From Sipunculus nudus (Eukaryota; Annelida; Sipuncula; Golfingiida; Sipunculidae), in contig CM049309.1 in NCBI GenBank assembly GCA_026874595.1, positions 68,122,926 to 68,186,925 of the forward strand: a DNA stretch of 64,000 nt. Reading direction: 5' to 3'. The notes under the pieces were generated by a model, which saw only the letters and a list, made by a program, of their open reading frames with translations, was not told the origin of the DNA and made no database searches. Position 1 is the first letter of the stretch. Each line of letters begins with the position of its first letter. Positions 23,281 through 35,299 of this stretch are shown here, piece by piece. A program made the position numbers and the translations under genes.

Positions 23281-23600
23281 TAGTCTAACCTCTTTCCTTC
23301 GCGCCTTGTTCATCTGCCAACCTCGCCTATCGCCAACAAAGGACAAAGTCCCGGATTCCTTACTACCCAATTACCTCATTCATTTTTGCAAGCCTTGCTA
23401 TCTGCCATCCACAAATGGATATCATTCCCTTGATCATTCGACCTCTTCCACTTTCCAGCTTAAGACAATTCGGGGAAATATTTTGACAAGCCAAGGTGTT
23501 ACCGCTTGGGCTCAGCTGACCTGGCGGCGTCTGTCTTTACAACATGTCACGCCTCACTGGATCAATTTAGTGCCCGGTGCCACTGATTAATTAATGACTG
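23281..23600 (+). other. G+C-richer, coding-like block of unknown origin
   Basis: Base composition is more balanced than in the surroundings. An open frame at 23,306-23,590 reads through without a recognisable domain. It directly precedes the pogo-like remnant and could be an earlier, decayed part of the same transposase. Confidence 0.3.
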
Positions 23601-24330
23601 ATTTGTTTAAGGACAGCTGGCATTCACACCTAGAGTTGTTGGATAAGTCTCATTTAATGAGGCAAAACAGACGAGTGTGGAGCATTTAACAGGGCTATGA
23701 GGTCACGCGGCGTATACATATCCTGTACAGACAACAGCGAACCTATGGGGGATTGTCCTTGGTGACGGAGTTCCCTGGACAAAGCGTGCCTGGGATTCTG
23801 TCAGCAGCGCCACCATCGGCAGTTGTTGGAAACAGGATTTATATCCAGGGCTGACCTGCCAAACGAAACAGATCGACACACGGTCCAGAAGCAAACAGTA
23901 TCCTTCCTCTTCTACAACGAGTGACAGATTGCCTTGGGATTGACCACAGTGCAAGCAGGTCTCATCAGGAATGCGTCTGATCAGAATATAGGAACAGCAT
24001 AACTTTTGAGCAATCAAGATATCATGGAAACCATGACAGAGACTACGATGATACAGCTCGTCTGACCTCTGAACCTGAGGAAATAGTTCCCAACTTCCGC
24101 ACACATCCGCTGAAGTTCTTCAGGCCATGAAGACCATCTTATGATATTTCAAGAGCTCCAACTTCAGCGCGAACAGTCCGATATTGACGCATTTTACACA
24201 TAAAGGACCGTAGAATAACAGCCCTTCAGACACTAGCTGGCAAACAATGCTCCATTATGGAATTCTTTGGGGCACAATCGGTTGAAAATGAAATGGCACC
24301 GGGAGAATTTTATATTTTGACCGGATATAT
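23601..24330 (+). pseudogene. pogo/Tigger-like transposase C-terminal remnant
   Basis: One plus-strand frame encodes KRAWDSVSSATIGSCWKQD near 23,780-23,835. It resembles the AW..V...TI.NCF motif that follows the DDD catalytic core in pogo-type transposases. About 400 bp later another frame reads LAGKQCSIMEFFGAQS. The segment QCSIMEFF fits the PCNA-interacting PIP box (Q-x-x-I-x-x-F-F) known at the C-terminus of pogo transposases. A helical stretch (MIFQELQLQREQ) lies between. Several stops and frameshifts are present. The CENPB-type DNA-binding and DDD catalytic residues are not recovered. Assignment rests on two short motifs in the right order. Confidence 0.4.
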
Positions 24331-27300
24331 TATACATGTATATCTTTTTAAATAGATTGTACATACTATTTTTTCTGTATTTTTTTGTATTTGTTTAAAG
24401 TTATAGGCCTATAAATGTATAAAAAAAAATTTTTTTAGTATGACTAGTTAAAGACGAGCCTAGGAAATAGATGACCCGATTTTAGCTGTCCTGTACATCT
24501 CATGAGAGGAAAGAAGCCAATAAAACTATAGTGTAAAACATAAATTACCCAACGAGGATCAAGTATAATTAACATTATGGTTTTGGTTCACTGAAGAAGC
24601 TGGATTGCCCAACAGTTACTTAAACTGATTTGACTTACTGCCCATGCCTATTTTCTACACATCTTCTGGCAGTTGTAGTGGATCCAGGGGGTTACAGCTA
24701 TATGAGCTCTCTTAATTAAGAGAGGTGATCAGGAGTGTCATACATGTCAAGCCAGGTGAACACACTAAATCATGTGGTTGCCTTTATATTGGCGGGGCTT
24801 AACTTTCACGTTTTTTTATTTTTAACACTCACAGGGTTCCTTTTACGCACTCTGTCATTAGTGTAGTAGTATATTTTACTTATCAGATATAAAACTTTAA
24901 AATGTAGTGACAAAATTATTTCATAAATCGCTGGTTTCACTATTATCTATTATATGCGCACTATTTCTCTGTCCGGATATCGCATGTTTGAACAGCTACG
25001 GATGGCTGAGCTGACGCATGCAGGAAGCATTGACCACGCTGGCTGTAATTAGTTCAGGGCCAATCAGAACAAATCACATGTCAGTACAGGTGTCATCGAG
25101 AAACCGACTTGAGACTACGTGTAATAACTTTAGGGAAACTGTCTTGATAAGGCCAGTATTAAGGTTATCAAACAGTTTAGGGCGTCATTGGATTTAGGTT
25201 GTGACATCACTATTAGTCCTTTATACAGATACACGGTGACGCTGCCCTAGCAGCTATGTTCACTACTTTAGGTAGCAAATTTTATTATTAATAATAACGA
25301 AATACGCCACAATTTGAAAGAGTACCTACTGTTAAATAATCTTTTTAAGCACCACTGGATGTCATATAGCTTGGCACACGTACACTTCAAATGAATCCGA
25401 TAGGGGTCACTAGTTGAAATACAGGTGAAACACTGCGAGAAAAACGTGCACGCATGTATTTTTTTCACTGCTTCAGTATTTAAAAAATATTACTGCCTGG
25501 CATGCATTTACACTTTCCAGTCGTGTTGGGCAGCAGGAAAAATGCAAAAGGTCACAGTTTTCAATTCAAAGCAAAACGAAACTATAATAAATGGCCCCCG
25601 TTATTCTCCTTGAATCACATAAAGTTAAAGTAAATACACCAGGCTTGATGAACTATGTGGCTGAAGATTAATCACAACTATCGGCAGTTTCTTAAGTTTA
25701 TGCTGATGGCCTGGTTTGCATTCAAATCTGCGTGGTTTCAATTGCGCAGTCACAGGGCATTCACAAATAACGCAAATTTTAAGCCACCGCAAATAAGTAG
25801 GCCACCACAGTATCACAGTAAATTAATGGAGCTATTCATGAGGTCTGAGGATGTATCACAGCAACTTTATATGGGTCATCATGAGGTCCGAGGATGTAAA
25901 ACAACACCATTTTATCTGCAAGACTGATCAACATCAGTTGTAAACTTGATGGTACATGATTGACACAAATTATACAGAGTTCCTGTGTGCAACTAAACGT
26001 AATTGACTTCAAGTAATTATGGAACAGACAATATAAAATTAGTATTAATACAATAACATTTTTTAACAAAGGTTTTGTCATCAGTGTCACATGATGACAG
26101 TATGGAAACTAATTCTTGAAAACCGGTCAAAGACAAAGGAAATTGAAAAGCCTCAAAATAGTTATTTCCACATATCTTTGTCAAATATGGTCATTACTGT
26201 CTTAGGCTTACTCCATTTTGTTTGTCTTTCTGTTTCTTATTTATCATGTGGTCAACATTACTTGACCAGGCCATCCTTAAAAATGTTTGTGTTGAAGCTA
26301 ACATTGGTCCCAAAAAAAGTCATCAGGTAGGAAGGAAAAAAATATTTTTTTTTAAAGGAGGATCCGGAGTTTACTTCACCTTTTTTTACCGGTTTTTGCA
26401 TATGTGAGGTGTATGTCATAGTACATATACCCGTATACCATTCAACATGTACAACAAGGTATCTCTGAATAGATTTTGTGTTTTATTACATGCTTAAAAT
26501 CTTGTACTCGGGTTCAAAATGTTTTAGAATATGCTTTGTAAATGTACATGTCAAATATTCACGTATTTGAAAAGTGATTTAAGTACTTTTCCAATAATGG
26601 TCAAGCATGTTATCATGTAAGCATTATAACTGATGTATATCTCATTGCACAGATTCGAATTAGGATTGAAAGCCTTTTCTGGATCTCACATAAATTTGCA
26701 GACAATCTTATTTTGTGTTGTATGCGAGTGCCAGAATTTTATGAATGAGTGCGATTTGAGATTTCCTTTGCAAATGAAGAGGTATAATTAAGAAGTATGG
26801 TAATAAATTAACTCTTTATTAATTTAAGTCAATGCCTTATATAAGGTAGTAGAATATATAAAATGTTTATACAAATATGAAAAACTGTACATATTTGAAA
26901 GATAAACCCATATATTGGACGTACCCTGATTATGCCACTACCTTCTGCAGATGCCTTTGACAGCCAGCATGTGATTTGGAATGGCATCGCCAATATAGTC
27001 CTTATTTGTGCATGACATTTCATGCAAAAGTTTAAAAAAAAAAAAAAAAAAACAGTCGAAATACAGGCCCTGAGACTCCAGTGTATTATTTAAACTTCAC
27101 CACCAGCATGGACTTTCATTTTATAACAATTAGCACTACTGCTGACATGCATGCAGGTTTCACAGGCTCGCAAGAAAAATTACAGTTCCTTATATTTTTT
27201 GGTAAACATGAAAAAAAAGTAATTGAAAGCTAAAAATATAATTAACCATTCATGATCTATTTGTATTATATAACATTAACTGCCCAAAGGCTTAGGAGTA

Positions 27301-28060
27301 TTCATTTCTATTTGTTTTTGGTTTTAAAAACTAGGTCACATTTGTTTGCTTTTCATTGCTAGTTATCAGATGCCCCGCTTGATTATATAATAAAACAAAA
27401 TTTCATTGGCATTGACTTCTTGCATCTGACAGGTCATACTATAATATTTGTAAGATTACTCATGGACATTAAATCTCATTTCTCAATATATTTTTGCCAA
27501 TCTATTGTTACTTTCTTGACTTTTTAAAACCTCTTGTAAATGAGGTACCAGCAAAATGCATAAGAAACAAACAAACAAACAAACAAAATATCAATGAGAG
27601 GCACGGTGCCTAATGGAAGTAATGCTGGACATTTTTTATTTTTCTGTAATTAATGACTGAGCGAGCAATGTTGATCTCTATCTCGTCTACGTCTAAACAA
27701 GAAATGCCGTACGGTCAGAAAATAAATGTTTGTTTTAAAGGCAATTAATAAAATGAAATAATTTAACAAAGGCAGTTGAAAAGAAACACAACCTAAAAAA
27801 GAAGGTCGCTAAAATTTTATGCGTGTTCTGATAGCTGTGGTCGCAAAACCCTGTCATGGTCGCCACAGAACTATTAAAATGACGCAGTTCTTGTTATACA
27901 AAACATCTGATTTGTGGAGATTGTGCGTTACACGTCGTCAGTTGCAGGTTCCATTTAATAGGCCCGCGTCATTTGTTTAATATAGGCTACTCACGGTGCG
28001 ACCGTGACTGTAGCTGAAAAATTATAACCAACGTAAGCGTGAACATTTTCCCGCCAAAAT
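24331..28060. other. Long unassigned stretch
   Basis: No gene, RNA or complete element is recognised in 3.7 kb. Seen inside: a copy of the dispersed TGGTCATTACT/CTTGACCAGGCC repeat at about 26,090-26,330 (shared with 28,690-29,420), a poly-A tract at about 27,032-27,050, a (CAAA)n microsatellite near 27,568-27,588, and scattered A+T-rich DNA. Open frames are short and motif-free. Confidence 0.5.
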
Positions 28061-28099
28061 AGTCCTGAATGAAGTCACATGGGGTGAACTTTTACTACG

Positions 28100-28424
28100 A
28101 ACCTCTTATTGGCTCTCTTGCGGTGACACGTGATCGCTCCGCCAATCACAAGAACGTCTGCGTGTTTCAGGCACGTGTTTATGCAAATCGACGTGTCACA
28201 TGGTTTAAATGCCAACATTGGTCGGTTGACAGTATGAATGTCGAGAGAACTTTCATTTAATGCGACAGCGATAAGCGTCAGCTTTATTTGTAATCAAATA
28301 AGAAACATTTCCAATTGCTCAATATTTTTATCGGCCTGTTTCGCCAGAATAACAAAATTTTTTCCCTGCGGTTTTTCTTCTCTCGCGCACGAGTATAACG
28401 ATCGTTCCACGTATATATATATAG
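28100..28424 (+). promoter_or_regulatory. Orphan promoter-like cluster: CCAAT, E-box, octamer, TATA
   Basis: Within 325 bp lie ATTGG (28,108), CACGTG (28,127), CCAAT (28,142), CACGTG (28,172), octamer ATGCAAAT (28,181), ATTGG (28,217), TCTCGCGC (about 28,380) and a TATATATATATA run (28,412-28,423). CpG is denser than in the flanks. Multiple CCAAT boxes plus an octamer upstream of TATA is the layout of animal histone-type promoters, but no histone or other coding start is found downstream. It may drive a non-coding first exon whose gene lies beyond an intron, or be chance. Confidence 0.35.
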
Positions 28425-28689
28425 GCACAACCTGACTAATTTTTAGGGCTCAAATTAAACGACCGGCAACGTCGGGTAATACTTTTCAATAAGGAAATTA
28501 AGGGCATCTAAGAATGTAATTGGCTATTTTTCTACTACTTGAAGGCAGTTTTTACGGGCCCAGGCGGGCTTGCAGGAGTTCATACAAAATAATATTAATT
28601 TGCAGATATGTCAAAAAAATTTTCAGCCGCAGCTAAAAAACTCGACCGGCCGGGTGAGCCCCAACAGAGAATAATTTAAGGATGGCCCC

Positions 28690-29420
28690 ATGTGTCAGTT
28701 TTTTCAGTATATCTGTCTGTTAATATGTTGTTGTAAATATTGTATACTGCCTTGTAGTATTGTCTGACATTAAGCACACTGTAGACCACAACTTGCATCA
28801 ATTGCCTTGAAACTTTGAATAACTTTCATGTCATCTCATTGTGGAAGCTTGTTGTAGAAAATGGTTGGGGTTATAAAAAAACCTTAATATCCTTATTTCC
28901 TCATGTCTTTGTCAAAAATGATCATAACCATGCAACCCTACCTTCTTTTTGTTGGTCATTTTCTTTCCAATATCATAGTCTGGTCTACATTTCTTGACCA
29001 TGTGTCAATTTTGTCTCTTTGTTCATCAGTCAAAGGTCAAGTCATAAAAAAAAAACTCAATTTTATTTTCCTCATAACCTCGCCAAAATGGTCTTATCAA
29101 CCTCAACCTTACCTCTTTTTTTTCATCCTTCAATTACCGCTATCATAGGGTGTTAAATTTTTCTTGACCATGTGTCAGTTTTGCCTGCCTGTTCATCTAT
29201 TGTCATAAATTTGTCTATTGCCTTGATGTTTTGCCTGACATTTTACACACCGTAGGCCGCAACTTGCAGCAATTGCCTTGAAACTGTTTAAGTCATTCCC
29301 TGTCATCTTAAAAATGAAAGCATGTTTTTGAAAATAAGACAAAGGTAAAGATCATCAAAAACCCTCCATAGTGTTTTCCACATCTCTTTAAACTATACTA
29401 TACCTCATTTTATTTGCCTC
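28690..29420 (+). repeat. Two tandem copies of a dispersed 'cytosine-poor' repeat
   Basis: CATGTGTCAGTTTT, TTGCCTTGAAACTTTGAATAA, CTTGCA(T/G)CAATTGCCTTGAAAC and TTTCTTGACCATGTGTCA recur about every 200-480 bp. The copies are diverged. Related blocks occur at 23,090-23,272 and 26,130-26,330. No coding sequence is seen. Confidence 0.55.
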
Positions 29421-29794
29421 TGTATGAGCCTTTTCCCATATATGTTTGCTTTTTTCTGCAGGAAAGTTGTTTAGGATTTTAAGGTGTAAACCCGTAAAAC
29501 CCTGGTGACCTTATGTACCTTAGGTACTTTATAATCACCACACCCATTTGAGATTCTGAGTGAAAGGCGACATGGGACACAAACTAACACACAAACATTT
29601 CAGACTGCACCTAATGTACTTGGTCAGACACTATTGCTGGGCAGACAGGCTGTGTCTTTAGTGTAAGATATTTCATTTATTTCTGAAACTACAGTGTCAT
29701 GTTCAGAGAAATTACATCATAGACTTCTGCAGTAAGTTCCAGTGTACCAATATTTAGTACCTGTAATAGTTGAAAGCTTTCTTAAAAATTGCTC

Positions 29795-30830
29795 AAATCA
29801 GATTTCATTCATTAATACAGAATTTTTGCTTTCATGCTTCTCATTCAAGTCATCATTAAAGTCATGTAATACAAACACTGGCAAATTCGATGAGATAACA
29901 GAACAAAATATTTGACAAAAGTGCTCTCGATGGTCTGACAGGTTTCTGTATGCAAGAACAACAATCCTTTTGGATTTATGAACTATCAACTGCACAATTT
30001 TACAGTGCAATACCTAATTTTCGACAGTAAACTCCTGCTTGTAATTTCTGATTAACACATAACACCATGCATCCACTGTGGCTCTGTACTTTTCACAAAA
30101 GAATATATCCAGATTCTGCTGATCTCTCAATTATGGTTTCGTGAAACATCTGTATGATTGAGAATGCAGGCTTGTCTAGCAGTCAAAAGGTCTTGGTGCA
30201 AAATAGCCGAATGTCCAGCTAGGGGTTTCATTACAACAAAGTCAGATGGTATTGTATTTTCTTGCATTTCCTGTATTTTATCTTCCAATTTTCTTGTCAG
30301 CCCCCCAGGAGCAATAGCCTATGATGTATAAATGCTCCAGTGTCTTTCTGCGACAAAATGAGACTAGCTTGTCCCTTTTCAAAATGCTTTGCTTTTTTCA
30401 TGTACACAACATTTTTAATCACTGTTTGACCCTGACATTTGTGGATGGTCATTGTTAATGTTAATGGAAACTGTCTTCTAGCAATCTGAGCTCTAATTTT
30501 GTTTCTTCTTCATGTCCTGCACTCCATTGTTTCCATTCTGTTAGATAATGAACCTTTTCAAACAGATTCACCATCAAGTTTTGCCCAAATTGAACCTTCC
30601 TGTTAGCATTTGTTACTATATTTTTTACTGTTCCTGTGACATCATTGACAAGACCATTAGCAGTATCATCATACATAAGCATGACTCTAGCACCTTCTGT
30701 AAGTACAAGAACCTCATGAAAGTGTTTCAGATCGCTTTTCTGAAGTAATCTTTTCTAAAATGACCTGCCTATTTTTGTCAGTCTTATCATCTGTCACAAA
30801 TGTAGTCCAGATTGTCTTCATTTGGCTCCA
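29795..30830 (-). pseudogene. Helentron-type PIF1 helicase C-terminus plus AP-like endonuclease, decayed
   Basis: Minus-strand frames read HFHEVLVLTEGARVML then TANGLVNDVTGTV (30,640-30,760), and FPLTLTMTIHKCQGQTV (about 30,430-30,480), the late PIF1 helicase motif that also marks Helitron Rep/Hel proteins. KGQASLILSQ follows, at the position of the GQ.YVALSR motif with its Arg lost. Further on, one frame gives KRIVVLAYRNLSDHREHF and VFVLHDFNDDLN (29,840-29,990), resembling the R-x-P-S and GDFND strands of exonuclease-endonuclease-phosphatase domains. Helicase followed by such an endonuclease is the arrangement of Helentrons (Helitron2), not of host PIF1. Stops and frameshifts separate the blocks. 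The Rep/HUH domain and earlier helicase motifs are not seen. Confidence 0.65.
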
Positions 30831-32560
30831 TTTCTTTCAATTTCTTTATATATTCCTTATATCTCCATGTCACAATTTTATGCAATAAACCACATGTATT
30901 TGAATACACGCGTGTGGGTGGAACCGAGTGCTTACAGACTTCGGGATTAGTCGGAAATGTCCGGAAGTAGCAGGATGATTCAGAAAGGACAACAGCTTGA
31001 GGATTCCAGGAGAAAATAACAATTTAATGAAAGAGCAATAAATACACATAATTATACTTTTATTGCATGGAACGAAAATGTCAACATAAGTGTCACCACT
31101 GAATCGAACATTCCATACAAGTTGCATATTTTGCCGTATAAAATTGGGATGGTATATTTAGCCATGATTGGTATGACACGCTATCCGAAAATTCGCCGGG
31201 ATTGTCCGGCTTTTATGTAGCAATAGGAAACTGATGGAAAGTTCTGACAACCGTGATTCGACGATGGGGGCAGGACTTCCCGCGCCTCAAGCTTGCACAC
31301 CTGCAGGACCTTCATGCAACTTACATCTTTAATGAGTCTTTCTGTGGTACTGGCATAATAGGTATAAATGATATTAATACTTAACCCCTTGTACAAAGTC
31401 AAGACTTTAAAGGTTGTTGTTATAAATATCATTATTGATGGCTTATTAATGCCATTATATATAATTAAAAATATCGTGATATCGCGATATATCGCGATAA
31501 AATTTGAATAATTATCATGATATCAACCCCCCCCCCAACACTACAGATGATTTTAATAATCTTCCTTGCTCTGGCCTGTTTATAATGAAATATCAGGTGT
31601 AGTTTGGCTTCCAGTTCTCATGCGATAATGCATCTCCACAAATGCACAGTTGTCTTTTTGATGCATCACCTCATTCAATTCAGGTAGATGGATGTTATCT
31701 TTCCAAAGATTGCCTTGTACTCCTTTGACAGGATCTTTCACTTCTGGACCTACGTCACAGTCTTGTAAAAAACATGCATAGGGTCATGTGGATAATTTGA
31801 ATCATCTTCCATAATCTGGCATGTTTTCTCATGTATGACGAAATATCAGCTTTAGTGAGACTTCCACTTCTAATGCGACAAAGCATCTCATCAAAACCAC
31901 ATCTTCTTCATAAATTATTTTTAACCAGTCATATCACATGTTAAATAGACTACAATCACCCATCTCACTTTCCATCATCTTTATCCACAACAAATACAAA
32001 TATTTTGTTTACAATGTATAAAGAAAGTCTTTCAGTATTTTATACTCTGTGCTTGTAGACTAAATGCTTTTAGTGGTTGAACCATCATATATACAGCCCA
32101 GTTACTGTGCTGTTATGTGTAGTTTAAAGACTGCCCCATCCACGATATTCATTAAATATTTAGTCTGGTTTGTTTGAATGATTTATTTGAATGATTTATT
32201 GACACAATACATAGTAAGTACATTTAGGTGGTATAAAAATATAAACCTCAATCAATAGATTGAGCACAAACTACTAGTACTTAAAGCTTATGAAGCTCGC
32301 TCCTGAATTCTAAAGTGGTAATTTTCTGATGCATGGTAAAGGGGGGGGGGGGGGGGTGTGATGTTAACATATTGATGACTGAAGTATCATGGAAGATGTG
32401 GATAGAATAATGACTATGTTTTTAGTTGTGATTTGGAAAGTGTAAGGTGCCAGTTGAGAGGAGAGAGAGAGTTTTGGTGGTTGTGGGATGAGTTTGTCAA
32501 AATCGTCAAATTATTTTATGTTAGAATCTGTTTGAGTTTTCAATAAAGTTTGCTACCGAA
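30831..32560. other. Unassigned stretch with a CpG palindrome
   Basis: No gene is recognised. It holds the 20-bp palindrome TATCGCGATATATCGCGATA at 31,480-31,499, a C-run near 31,528, a G-run near 32,340-32,356 and two similar segments (about 31,560-31,670 and 31,800-31,900, both with GAAATATCAG(G/C)T and GCATCTC blocks) that suggest a diverged local duplication. Confidence 0.45.
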
Positions 32561-32574
32561 TATTTCCTTGTTTG

Positions 32575-34930
32575 ATTTGTCATCTGTTTTTTGGGTCACC
32601 AAAAAGTAGAACTTTTAATGGGGTATCCCTAGGTAAGTATGTTTTCCTAGTGGAGTTATAGAGGTGGCATTGCAGTAGGTAGTGGTTGGGATCTTCTGAT
32701 GGGTGGTCACATTGACATTTTTGGTGTCGCTAATATGTCTTGTGTACATACGATGATTTAGATCACTACATTTCATTCTCATGCGTGCATGGATTATTTG
32801 TGATTTTCTGGTGCCTGAGTTGTAGTATGTAGGTGTTTTAGTTCTTAGAGCTGATTTTTTCAATTGGTAGTTTAATGAGGCACCTGTCAAGCAAGCTTTC
32901 TTATCAAGATCCATTTGGTTCCATAATCTGATTGATTTTGGGAGAAAAGAGTTGAAATATAAATCAGTTCTTGCTTGAATTGGAGTAAGGTTGTGTATTA
33001 CAAATCTGGTTTCACAATGTTACTATGTGGAGGTGGAAGAAGAATGTGTAGATACTGCAGACTTTCGTTGTTAATCATTTTATGTACAAGGAGGATTTGT
33101 TTGTTTTCTCTTCTCTTTTGGAGAGTTTACCATCCTAATTCAAGATAAAAGAGTTCATGTGATGTTCCTTTTACCTTTCCCGTTACGATTCTTGCAGCTA
33201 TCAGTTGTATTTTTTCAAGTGTCTGGTCTTGTTCCTGGGTACAGTTGCTCCATTAGATGTTTCCATATTCTAAGAGAGGTCTGATATATGGGAAATATAT
33301 ATTTTGTAAGGTTGTTCTATCTAGGAGATATTTTAACTTGCTTAAGATTAGAAGTTTGTTCATTGCTTTAGCTGCAATGTAGTTTGTGTTCTTGCCATTT
33401 GCAATTATGGCTAAGGATTATTTCTAAATGTTTGTGCATTTTGAGTCTAGTTATTTTTATTTTATTAAGGTATAAGTCAGGGAGGTTTACAGGTGCTGTT
33501 TTCCTTGAAAAGAGTAGCGATTCAGTTTTTCCTGCATTGAAAGTGACTAGCCACTTCCTTGACCACTGGTAAATCTTTTCAAGGTCAGCATTTAGTATCT
33601 GGGCTGCTCGGATGGGATTTTCTATGTCTAGGTATAACATTGTATTGTCCGCAAAGAGACGAATATTACTTGTGAGTTTTTCTCCTGTGTCGTCGATAAA
33701 GAATAAGAAGAGTAGGGGTCATAGGATCGATCCTTGTGGTACCCCTGTCTGTAGGAATTTCCATTCCGAGGGAGCATTTTCTATAATTACTCATTGTTGT
33801 CTATTTGTTAAATAGTTGTATAACCATCTGTGCAGTTTACCTGTTATTCCTGCTGAGAGTAGCTTACTGAGAAGGCCATCTGTCCAGACTTTATCAAAAG
33901 CCTTACTTATATCTAAAAAGATTCCTATTCCTTCTTTTCCATTGTCTAAATCATAGGTGATAGTATTGTTAAAGTCTGATAATTGATACACTGCAGAGTC
34001 TCTAGGTAAAAATCCTGATTGGTATGCTGATATAATTCTGTTTTCTTTAAAGAAGTTAAGCATTCTGGCAAATATAATTTTCTCTATTATTTTACATATA
34101 CAGCTTGTTAGTGATATGGGTCTGTAGTTTACTGGTTGTTTAGAATCACCACTTATAAAATAGGTGTGACATTTGCCTTTTTCCATAGGGTAGGTAGTTT
34201 TCCTGTGTTAAAGGAAAGTTCAGCGATTTTTTTAATAGGGTATGATAATTCCTTATAACATGTCTTTAGAATGAAGGGATGTATATCATCTGGTCCCTTA
34301 GATTTACTTGTATCTAGGGATTTCATAATTGATTCTATATAATTTATTTCAAATTGTACTTCTTCTCATTTGTTATTTGTTTTTCTTGGTGTTGAGGGAA
34401 CATAGTTGCTGTTGTGGTTTAGTATTGTTTGTTGTATAAATTGGTTGTTTAACAGCTCTGCTTTTTCTTTTGGTAGTGTAACATACAATTCATTTCCTTT
34501 GTCCAGTGGTGGTAGTGTCTTATGTGTTGTTCCTTTCATAAGGCTGTGTATGGTTTTCCACCAGTATGTCTTGTTATGAAGATTTTCCTTCAGATCATTT
34601 GCTAGTTTTAAAGGATATTTACTTTCGGCTTTTCTGACCTCGGCATTAAATTTGTTACGTGAATTTTTGTATAATTCCCAATCATTTGTATGTTTGGTTC
34701 TCATTGCTTTGGATCTGATTCTTAAGCACTTGCGCTTTATTAATTTTAGTTCATTAGTGAACCATTCTTTATTGGTAGTTATGTTTTTAACTGTTTTTAC
34801 TGGGATGCAATGTTCTGATATACTGAGGACTGTGGACGTAAATTTTTGTAAACTATGTCGATATATTCCTTTTTGTCTACAATATTATATTTTCCGGAGC
34901 ATGTCTTTCATTTTAATATAGTTTCCTTCT
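32575..34930 (-). mobile_element. 5'-truncated LINE (Jockey/CR1-like) with broken reverse transcriptase
   Basis: Non-LTR reverse transcriptase performing target-primed reverse transcription. Minus-strand order: WFTNELKLIKRKC (34,760s), SKGPDDIHPFILK, NYRPISLTSCICKIIEKI, FLDISKAFDKVW (first catalytic Asp), GVPQGSIL, RLFADNTMLYL, FNAGKTESLLFSRK and a C-terminal CQCDHPSEDPNHYLLQC zinc-like motif (32,680-32,730). The catalytic FADD reads FADN. Stops follow ...NNK (34,366), QGSIL (Gly to TGA) and NRQQ; frameshifts lie near 34,180 and in the C-terminal region. The endonuclease domain is missing, so the copy is 5'-truncated at about 34,930. Clade assignment within the Jockey superfamily is tentative. 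Confidence 0.85.
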
Positions 34931-34950
34931 TTATATTTCCAAACTCTTAA

Positions 34951-35290
34951 GGGATGGAGTGCTTGGACAGGACTCAAAGCCAGAAGATTGCAAGTTCGAA
35001 TCTCAGCCAAGTCAGTGAGATTTTTCACGGTCAGCCCTCACCCTGTGTGACCGCTGTGTAGGCTTAACGGGGAGACACTGCCAATCAGTCGTGTTTCATT
35101 CACAAAAGTGTGCCTTTTGGGGGTTCCTTGGTGTTATGACCTAAGTATGAGGACGACACATGCCCAGATCCCGCAGGAGTGATATACTGAAACTGGTTGA
35201 CACCAGGAAAAATTGTATATAAGCCCCTGTCACGCAGTCCCAATCCGGTAATGGGACTCTGCAGGTGTACATATACTTAGTTAAGCAAAG
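34951..35290 (+). mobile_element. tRNA-derived SINE
   Basis: A box-like TGGAGTGCTTGG (34,955-34,966) and a perfect B box GTTCGAATCTC (34,994-35,004) form an internal RNA polymerase III promoter. About 285 bp of tRNA-unrelated body follows, including GTCCCAATCCGGTAATGGGAC-type pairing near 35,240. The tail is A-rich (about 35,292). A mature tRNA fold is not formed: the 3' acceptor strand is absent. It lies directly against the truncated end of the neighbouring LINE. No target duplication was found. Confidence 0.7.
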
Positions 35291-35299
35291 CATTTAAAA

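Noticed and set aside
23703-24104. A 133-codon minus-strand open frame
   Set aside because: It is antisense to the pogo-like remnant, whose motifs read on the plus strand; no domain is found on the minus strand.
29795-30830. Host PIF1 helicase gene
   Set aside because: An endonuclease-like segment follows the helicase, the frame is broken many times and no introns are evident, which fits a Helentron remnant better.
34951-35025. A functional tRNA gene
   Set aside because: A and B boxes are present but the acceptor and anticodon stems do not close, and a 285-bp body follows; a SINE explains it.
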